This document shows, in pieces, positions 57,101 to 64,000 of a stretch of 64,000 bases of DNA. The notes beneath the pieces are model-generated. The model had not been told where the DNA came from. It made no database searches and worked only from the letters and a program-made list of their open reading frames with translations. This DNA is from Ceratopteris richardii (lineage: Eukaryota > Streptophyta > Polypodiopsida > Polypodiales > Pteridaceae), in NCBI GenBank assembly GCA_020310875.1, contig CM035414.1, positions 192,665,803 to 192,729,802 on the forward strand. The letters run 5' to 3'. The position numbers and the translations under genes are program-made. The first letter of the stretch is position 1; every line of letters begins with the position of its first letter.

Positions 57101-58340
57101 CCTGCTCAACAAATTCTGATTACCATCACGTCTTAACATTTCCAACTTTAACTACTAAATGCTTTGTATCATCACCTATTTGGACTTGATGTTTACCTTT
57201 TGGTTCGTCAAGATCAGAGAGTAGTGCCAGATTGCCAGCCACATGATTTGAGCACCCTGAGTCAATGTAGAATAGGTGGTCATCATTTGTACCTGACTTT
57301 GAAGTCATGTTCATGATCAGAAGAGAGTCATCCTGCTCCTCTGTGTAGTTGTTGTAGTCCTTTCTGGTTTGAATCCTCCTTGGTAGTTGCCATTGTAATT
57401 GTTGTTGTGGCCTTGGTGATGGTTGAACCTTCCTCTTGACTGTGAGTGTCCACCTCTTTGGTAGCCTCTTCCTCTCTGATTTTTGTAATTCCTGAAACAC
57501 TCATCTGTAGTATGATTCGATAAACCACAAATGTTGCATGGTGATGAGTTATAGGGTCTCCCCCTACCTTGCTTACCTCCTCTGCCCCTTCCTCTTGAAG
57601 ATCTACCTCTCCCTGCATAGTTGGCTTGGGAGGTAGAGCCTTCATCTTCCGTCTTCTTGCTCTTGCCTTTATCCTTAGACTTCTTATCAGTGTATAGGGC
57701 AGAAGAGTTATTACCTTTGGATGTGTCTCCATTTTTGGTGAGCTTTGCTTCATGTGTAAAAAGGTCCTATGAGAGTTGTAAGATTTGGAGTGTGCATGTC
57801 TATGTAGAGATCCATTGCAGTGGTGAAGCTTTCCCATTTGTCATCAGCCTTGATTCCATTGATCACTTGCCTTACAATTTGTTCTTCTTCAATCTCTTCT
57901 CCTATGCTTGCTAACTGATCTGCAACATCTTTGATCTTGGTCACAAATTCTGAAACAGCTTGCTTAGGTTGCTTCCTTAGTGTTGTGAATTCAATCCACA
58001 ACTGATTTTTCCTAGCCCTTGTATTGGAGGAAAAGTATGATGACAAGGTTTCCCAAGTTTCTTAGGATGTCTTACAATTTCTGATATGTGGCAAAAGAAA
58101 TTCAGAGATAGAGTTGAGTAAATATGACCTTGCCAATGCATCCTTAGCACACCATGTGTTGAGTTTTTCTTGTTCTTCCTTGGTTGGTAATCCTCTTGCT
58201 TTGAATGAGGGCAATTCCTCATCTCCTGAGATGTATCCATGGAGACTCCTTCCTTGTAAATAGTTCTTCATCCTTAGAGACCAAGCTTGATAGTTGTTCC
58301 TGTCCAATTTACCAATAAATGAAGGAAAACCATCTCCCAT
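54153..58340 (-). pseudogene. T gag-pol remnant
   Basis: The ATG at 58340 opens gag (FIGKLDRNNYQAWSLRM). An in-frame TAA near 58061 interrupts it; the frame continues (ARKNQLWIEFTTLRK) to a zinc knuckle CNICGLSNHTTDEC near 57535-57495. Protease FYIDSGCSNHVAGN is near 57280. After a shift near 57130 come the GAG-pre-integrase (WHKRLGHIGERT) and integrase start (LVHTDVWGP, RLRLDGGGEYFS), a stop near 56431, and the rest of integrase. Reverse transcriptase follows ([14 protein letters not shown]) and after another shift at about 55240-55260 continues (MKQAPRAWNY, CVYVDDIVITGN). RNase H closes it (FSSTEAEYRGL, FGDNTISLHLAANP). Catalytic residues are largely preserved, so decay is by a handful of events. 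Confidence 0.93.
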
Positions 58341-58350
58341 TTTACCTCTA

Positions 58351-58364
58351 TTGCTCTGATACCA
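58351..58364 (-). other. T primer-binding site
   Basis: The minus strand reads TGGTATCAGAGCAA, the Copia tRNA-Met type, with one base before the 5' LTR. The gag ATG is only 11 nt further in, so T has almost no leader, unlike U and Z. Confidence 0.92.
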
Positions 58365-58365
58365 C

Positions 58366-59421
58366 TGTTGGGATAGATGGATGGATGCTCCAAGAGACTG
58401 AGTAGGTACTGCTACTCCTGCTTTGTACCAGCCCTCTTTTGCTTCAGACTTGATAAGTAGACCTTCTTAGCTTTCCAATAACACCAAAAAATGGCCTATG
58501 TAATTTGGAAGTGATGTGTGTAATGATTGAACCAAAACAGATAACTTTAAAGTTCACAAACTCAAGAAAACCTTCTATTTATGTCTTGACACCTGCTGAA
58601 TGTTCTCCTCAGTGTGACCAGCACAGTAGAAATTGATAAAATTACTTCTAGGGGTATTTAATTAGCTTAGCAAGCTACCATTTGCAAGTTAAATGATGTA
58701 AGAAGATAAACTATGCTAAGAGAAATCAATTTAGCAAGTTTAGCTATACCCCCGACTTTTTAGGACTGTAGCAGAAATTGACCAGAGTTCACCTCGACGC
58801 AGTTTTCTCTGAAATGGCTGAATAGAATTACTTCAAACTTTTACAATATGTAGATGACGTTGAGCTGAATCCAACAAGCTTTGAATCACTTGATTTGGTG
58901 AAGAATTGACCGAGATATGCCCTTGACAAGTTGATAGATGTTTGAGTAGACTAACAGAGAACTCAGAGATGAAATGATGTAAATGTATCTATTAATAAAC
59001 ACTTGTATACAATCCCATTGGCATGAACAAAATTGCCTAATGGTGTAGAGAGGTGTAGGCCATAGTATAGTCCTCACACACACTCAAAATGAGTAGAATG
59101 AGGCTCGGGAATGATCTCTCTACCCGCGACTTTTCATGTTCACTTTTATATGTAATGAGCAAAGATTTGAATTCAAATTCAAATTTTGGCTCCCTATGAT
59201 CAAGCTCCTAAATGCTTGGATATATTCCTTCAATCAAATGAACTACTTTTCCACGACTCACTTTGGTAGGTGATTACAAAAGATTTTAAGTCAATTTGAC
59301 TTTTACAATGAGGTAAAAGTGGTAATTAACCACTAGCATATGTTCCTATGCTTTTCATCGTATGTATAGACTTTAATGCATCCTTTGAGCCAAATGTGTA
59401 GGCTTGCAATTTACACCAACA
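58366..59421 (-). repeat. T 5' LTR (1056 bp)
   Basis: Same length as the left copy, with scattered substitutions concentrated in its second half. Confidence 0.95.
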
Positions 59422-59426
59422 AATTC

Positions 59427-59760
59427 AAAGTCGACCACCAAGGCTTGTATGTCGTGTAGAGGATTGAAAAAATCACAGAGTCTTGCACACCCAAACATTT
59501 TCTCTCTCACTTTCTCTTGCATAGCCACGAATGAGAAATGAGGTGAAAATAGAGAATATGCAGTCAAATACAAAAATTTATGTGAAGGTGAAGATGGGAG
59601 AAGATGGTGATGATGATGATGATGAAGATGGAGCAAAAAAAATATGAAAATGAATAGAAAATGACTATTTTTACCTTCCAAAATTGCAAATCTACGATCT
59701 TACCATCACAATGCTCGTCCTTGAGCAACACTCCTCAACAACAGTGTGATCGAGATTCTC
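59427..59760 (-). other. Gypsy S leader, outer part, with decayed primer site
   Basis: Continues S beyond the T insertion. A (GAT)n-like run at 59604-59627 corresponds to the CTCCATCTTC-rich stretch of R (62155-62215). 59700-59745 aligns (minus sense) with the R primer-site region: AGGACGAGC then TGTGATGGTAAGA are shared. The primer site itself is eroded (GTTGTTGAGGAG in place of GTTGCCGGGGAT). Confidence 0.65.
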
Positions 59761-60560
59761 CTCTCTCACTCATGAAAGCTTACAAGAAACACATTCGATG
59801 AAGGTAGCCAAAATTCCCTGAGAAGTCCAAGATGCATCAAGGATGTCAAAGGGAGTTCACATGCAAACTTTGGGAAAAATGAAGCAAATCCAGGGTAGCA
59901 ATCAAAGCTAGTCAAACTTTGGAAATTAGGGCAAAAATTTCAATATCACCAAATCACATGAAAATTCATATGCTTGTAAAGCCTATCAAGGGCAGTCTAT
60001 AGCCTAAATTTCACATGTAAATGGATTTTCTAGCACATTGATATGCCATGTGCATTTTGTAAAAATATAATTTTTCCACTTAGACCCTACAAAATTTTGT
60101 ATAGGAATTTATGTTAGCCATATGGTTTGGCATGTATAAAGATCATATGTGGCTACATATTTGTACAAATTTTCAAGGCTTTCAAAGCTTCCTAGACACC
60201 TTAATGCCACCTTGCAAACTTCTAAATGTAGTCAAACTTGTATGAGGGAGATTCAGATGGGAGTTTTTTCTTCATACTCCTAAAGGAGACCTTTGAAAAC
60301 ATAGTCCTACAAATTTTCATCTTCATCAAAGGATATTTGGATGGTCAAAGAGCACAAAATCCAGTTTTCAAGGTCATCGCAGTTTCCTAGAATATGCAAA
60401 TTGAAGGCTTGAAGGGTTGCCACATGGCAAATGATGATTGAACCATGTTGTATAGTCAGGATGAGCTCACATTCAAGGGTGGAGATGCACTAAAGTTGTT
60501 ATAATTTATGGAATATTGGAACGTTAAATGGATTCTAATGCCTTGAGGTTTTTAATGTGT
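59761..60560. other. Probable S 5' LTR region, limits not visible
   Basis: By position this should be the start of the 5' LTR of S on the minus strand. I see no gene and could not find a clear match to R's LTR, so the boundary with R is not defined. Confidence 0.35.
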
Positions 60561-62045
60561 TTTGATATAGCAGGGGAAGATCGATGAGGGTGTGAACACA
60601 CATGGATTTATTCAAATATTTTTGAAGATATTTTTGCAGCATACATCTACAATAGAGTTCAACTTCGCTTTTATTGTGAAGACCCTTGCTTAAGTGTTGC
60701 TAAGCATCCTTATATATTCCACTTTTAAAACCATAACTAAAGCATCTGATATCCAAATCCAAAGTTTTTTCTTGCTATGGATAACTCTCTCAGAGCTCTT
60801 TCCATAGAGTGGCTGCAAGCCATGATTTGGTTTCAAATTCCCATCATCTTTAGAGTTTTAAATTTGCTATTCATCTTCAATGACTTGTTTCGAGCATCGT
60901 TTTGAATCATCAACTCTTGGAAACGTATTGGAAAGCAATTTGGACAAAGGGTGGACCAACTTCAGCACTTGCACACACTTGAAAATTACTTTTTGAACCT
61001 TTAGATAAGTTTCTTGTCAATTTATATGCATTTTTGTTCTCTTTTTGCATCATATTGCTCTAGGACATGCAATTTTGCATCTTACCTAGACTAGATGCAT
61101 AGTTTCAATGTGGATTCGTATTGTGCGGTGCATGCATTCTTATTGCAGGGATAGGTGAGTATTTTCTTGAAGGTTGTGAGGAGAAAAAAAATATAAATTT
61201 GTTAGGGTGTGTAATCCCCTTTTGGTCTATAGATTGTGCCTATTGGCACCGATATCATGGAAATTGCTTGTCGTAAATTTTTCTAGTTTTCAAAATTACG
61301 CTATTATGCTGCCAACATTTTTAGCAAATTAGTATACATATGCATTCAAGTATAAATTTATGGTTAGTAAATATACTGCTACTAATCATTCATGGTTTTC
61401 CAAAATTTATTTTATCACATCGATATATTCATTTTTGTAATCACTTTTGGATTGCATTTAGGTCTTGTTGACAGGATGCGGGAAGAAGCAAGTATGGACA
61501 CACATGCAGATCTAGCACTGAGGCTACCCTTCATTTTTTTCAAAAACCCCAACATCATTCTAAAGTGATTCTCATCACTACAAACCCTTGTAAATATCAT
61601 TTCACCTTTTTTGTAGCTCCATTTTGTACAAGCCGAGGATTCCTCGAGCTTGGGGAGCCTTAGATGTAGTTGCCTGCCAATTTTCATAATTTTTAGCTCT
61701 CGTTTGGGCCCTCAAATAAGCCCTGGAACCTAATTTTTAACTAGGCCGGACACTAGGTCTGAACAGGGCCGAAGCTAGTCAAAAACTATAAATAGAGCTA
61801 GAGAGCTCATTTTTGGGGTAGCTTCTTGTAGTTTGAGCTTGTATGAGAACTTTCTTGCAATAGAAGTGATTCCATTGTCTTACTCTCTTTGTTCTTACTG
61901 TGTGTGCGCGTGTGTGTGTATGTGTGTGCATGCTTGTGTGCTTCTCACTCACGCACTTGTGCTTCCACTTGCTCGTGGTCTTCATACCATCCTCATGTCT
62001 TCCCGGATTGACATTAAAGGAGGTGCTACTCATCTCTGAGCTACA
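60561..62045 (+). repeat. Gypsy R 5' LTR (left end uncertain)
   Basis: The right edge is set by the primer site that follows (last bases CTACA at about 62045). A TATAAATA box lies at 61787-61794. A GT-rich run occupies about 61896-61930. The left edge is a guess; the partner LTR lies outside the window. Short frames inside are not supported as genes. Confidence 0.5.
61787..61794 (+). promoter_or_regulatory. R LTR TATA box
   Basis: TATAAATA lies about 250 bp upstream of the LTR end, a usual position for a Gypsy LTR promoter. Confidence 0.6.
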
Positions 62046-62053
62046 CCAAATTT

Positions 62054-62075
62054 TGGCGCCGTTGCCGGGGATCGA
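62054..62075 (+). other. R primer-binding site
   Basis: Begins TGGCGCCGTTGCCGGGGA, the site complementary to the 3' end of tRNA-Asp that is used by Athila/Tat-type plant Gypsy elements. It is intact here, in contrast to S. Confidence 0.92.
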
Positions 62076-62512
62076 GCTTTGAGGACGAGCGTGTGATGGT
62101 AAGACGTAGAGAGGACGCGTTGTAATGGTAAGTAGTAGGTAAATTTCTGATTTTCCTCCATCTCCATCTTCATCTTCACCTCCTTCTCCATCTCCACCTC
62201 CACCTCCTTCCCCACTACATATCCCCTCTTCCCTTTCTTTCCCTCATTTGTTGTGTGCGAGTTTGAGAGAGAGCGATTGTGTGTGTTTGCATTTGTGTGT
62301 TTTTTGCATGTTTCTTGCAGGTATCAGCTCCATCATCATCTCCAGCAAGCTCAGCAGGTACAGAAACTGCCTGCACAGTCCCCGAGGCATTGAGCTCGAG
62401 CTATCGCGACACTCCGAAAAGTTCGACTTCTCACGATTCTGAGTGCACCACGGCATTGCGCAGGCCTAGAGCTCCTAGGAACCCTAGATAGAACATGAAA
62501 ATTCGCCATATC

Positions 62513-62935
62513 TCGAGCTATCGCGACACCTCAAGGTATCGCGACACCCCAAGGTATCGCGACACTCCGAGCTATCGCGACACCCCAAGGTATCGCGACA
62601 CTCCGAGCTATCGCGACACCCCAAGGTATCGCGACACTCCGAGCTATCGCGACACCCCAAGGTATCGCGACACTCCGAGCTATCGCGACACCCCGAGGTA
62701 TCGCGACACTCCGAGCTATCGCGACACCCCAAGGTATCGCGACACCCCGTGAGCTATCGCGACACCCCAAGGTATCACGACACTCCGAGCTATCGCGACA
62801 CCCCAAGGTATCGCGACACCCCGTGAGCTATCGCGACACCCCAAGGTATCGCGACACTCCGAGCTATCGCGACACCCCAAGGTGTCGCGACACTCCCAGC
62901 TATCGCGACACCCCGACCCGACCTATCGCGATACC
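62513..62935. repeat. 18/36-bp tandem array in the R leader
   Basis: About two dozen near-identical 18-bp units alternate between GAGCTATCGCGACACCCC and AAGGTATCGCGACACTCC, giving a 36-bp higher-order period. Each holds TCGCGA. Two GTGAGC joints (near 62748 and 62823) mark small slips. A lone similar unit lies at about 62398-62415. Because 18 is a multiple of 3, every frame is open through most of it; these frames are not genes. Confidence 0.97.
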
Positions 62936-63645
62936 CGGCCATTAACGCATGAAAAAATGAGAGTTAATTTTTGAGTGAATGAAAGGGTAGTTGAGCTTGA
63001 ATTTTGACATATTGGTATAACTTAGAACCTTGGTAGGGGCAAAAGGCATAGAAACCAGAGATAGGTGGGACTAAGTGATTCTCAGAGACAGGGGGCACAG
63101 TGAGCTACCCAAGGGGGTTAAAATTATTGAAGCGGGTCTTTCAAATACTTGTGGCAATAAAGCTATACTAACTGGTGAGTTTTTGCAGGAACTTTGAGGG
63201 CACTCAAGGCAATCAAAGCAAGCTAGCAAGGGTGAGTACCGGGCCTGGGAGAAGGCTTCCTGGGCTTGCATAGCTGTCGGGTCAACCAGCTGATTGAGGT
63301 TGGAAGATCTCATTACCCTCCTTTGTCAATTCCTAGCCTAGGCTAAGTACGACTTAGGTGTGGTAATTAACTAGGGCAACGTTAGGCACGACTTAAGCCC
63401 AAGAGAATTAATCAACCAAGTGCAAGAAAATAAATAGGTCTTAAGTACGAAAACACTAAGGGACAAAAAGGTAAACGGGAATCGATCACTCATCAAGTGC
63501 GGAAATTCATTTAAGTACTCCTGACGACGCAATTTCAGACAAGACCATAAACATACTATTCAACTAAAAAGAACAAAGTGATTGGTGCAAAATCAGCCTG
63601 CAACGAGAGTGTGCTTGGGTTCCAGGGGGTGAATAAATCAGGCTT
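62936..63645 (+). other. R leader downstream of the array
   Basis: No gene is visible. Parts align with the S leader (near 63326-63390). It separates the array from the gag ATG by about 710 nt. Confidence 0.65.
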
Positions 63646-64000
63646 ATGAACCTTAGATCAGGCAGACACTTAGGCCGAGACAGACAAAGCCTCAGATCTT
63701 CTGAAGCTAGTGTCAATCACACTGCCAGGTCTTGGGCCCAGCAGTTGAGTGATTACCCTGCCAGATCAGAAACAAGTGATTCTGAGATGTCCTATCACAT
63801 GGAGAGATCAGTAGGCAGTTCAGGGTTGGCTTACCTAGAGAAGCCAGAAGGGCCTTATAAGACGCAATTGGAATATATCAGGACGAATCGTCTAGGTGCT
63901 CGCATCTACGAAGACGGACTGAGAAGATCGGTGGTCCAGATTAAGAACCCCGATCAACCCCATGGATTAGACCACCCCGTGGTCAAGTTTGAGAATGGAG
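63646..64000 (+). CDS. R gag, N-terminal part (runs off the window)
   Basis: The ATG at 63646 opens a frame (MNLRSGRHLGRDRQSLRSSE) that stays open for all 118 remaining codons and leaves the window without a stop. The start MNLRSG recalls the short xTRSG motif at the start of many plant Gypsy gags, also seen in V (MPITRSG). The later stretch PYKTQLEYIRTNRLGARIYE and LDHPVVKFENG aligns with S gag around 51563 (LEHPMIKFEEG). This region precedes the usual capsid domain and belongs to no family I recognise. R appears less damaged than S over the shared part. Confidence 0.78.
   Translation, partial: MNLRSGRHLGRDRQSLRSSEASVNHTARSWAQQLSDYPARSETSDSEMSYHMERSVGSSGLAYLEKPEGPYKTQLEYIRTNRLGARIYEDGLRRSVVQIKNPDQPHGLDHPVVKFENG

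Larger units (their letters stand above)
53056..59421 (-). mobile_element. Full-length but decayed Copia T
   Basis: A minus-strand element of 6366 bp with 1056-bp LTRs and a perfect 5-bp target duplication AATTC at 53051-53055 and 59422-59426. The LTRs differ at roughly 35 positions by eye. All Copia domains are present in order but with several stops and frameshifts. It is inserted in the leader of Gypsy S. It is related to U and W in gag, knuckle and LTR length. Confidence 0.96.

Noticed and set aside
59373-59681. Minus-strand frame with a poly-His run
   Set aside because: The His run is the GAT microsatellite at 59604-59627 in the S leader; part of the frame is T LTR.
62495-62806. Frames with a repeated SYRDTP/CRDTLG-type peptide
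   Set aside because: The 18-bp tandem array keeps all frames open, so the peptides follow from the DNA repeat.

Overview
This window looks like nuclear DNA from a large, repeat-rich land-plant genome. The evidence is one plant-type Qa-SNARE (SYP1/syntaxin) gene, plant-style Ty1/Copia elements (UBN2-type gag, tRNA-Met primer sites reading TGGTATCAGAG), Ty3/Gypsy elements (one with a tRNA-Asp-type primer site), a LINE relic, and long GA/CT microsatellites. A fern or another large-genome lineage would fit, but the sequence does not settle the taxon. I see no bacterial genes, rRNA, tRNA gene or CRISPR array.

Layout. 1-4640: an old minus-strand Copia (P) split by a plus-strand Copia gag relic (Q) that carries a 140-bp perfect GA run. 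4764-11237: a young, nearly complete minus-strand Copia (U) with 1036-bp LTRs, AATCG target duplications and one in-frame stop. 11238-18170: the only host-gene neighbourhood, with an intact GC-rich syntaxin gene (12372-13262, minus), a CT/GA-rich leader, duplicated upstream blocks and two broken copies of the gene's 5' end. 18180-20010: Copia gag and LINE relics. 20061-33052: degraded plus-strand Copia X, containing a second degraded Copia (Y) and, inserted in its 3' LTR, a cleaner Copia derivative Z (27368-32880) that keeps one 608-codon ORF but lacks integrase and reverse transcriptase.

33053-59760 is a nest. An old minus-strand Gypsy (S) is the host. Copia W (35892-50474) interrupts its gag, and Gypsy V (38412-47067, plus strand) is inserted inside W's pol. 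Copia T (53056-59421) interrupts S's leader. From about 60500 to the window end a relative of S, Gypsy R, runs on the plus strand: LTR end, primer site, an 18/36-bp tandem array, and a gag ORF that runs off the window.

Insertion order follows from nesting and LTR differences counted by eye: S is oldest; W (about 5% between LTR copies), T (about 3-4%) and Z (about 3%) are intermediate; V (10 differences in 1051 bp) and U (6 in 1036) are youngest. The most interesting signals are RNA/DNA structural rather than new protein families: (i) a series of perfect hairpins with compensating arm changes in the W LTR, with the other W LTR broken exactly at a hairpin tip; (ii) four hairpins with a nearly constant loop and varying stems in Z's leader; (iii) a tRNA-like B-box abutting V's 3' LTR where a polypurine tract is expected; (iv) tandem arrays of unrelated sequence at the same distance (about 710 nt) upstream of gag in S and R.
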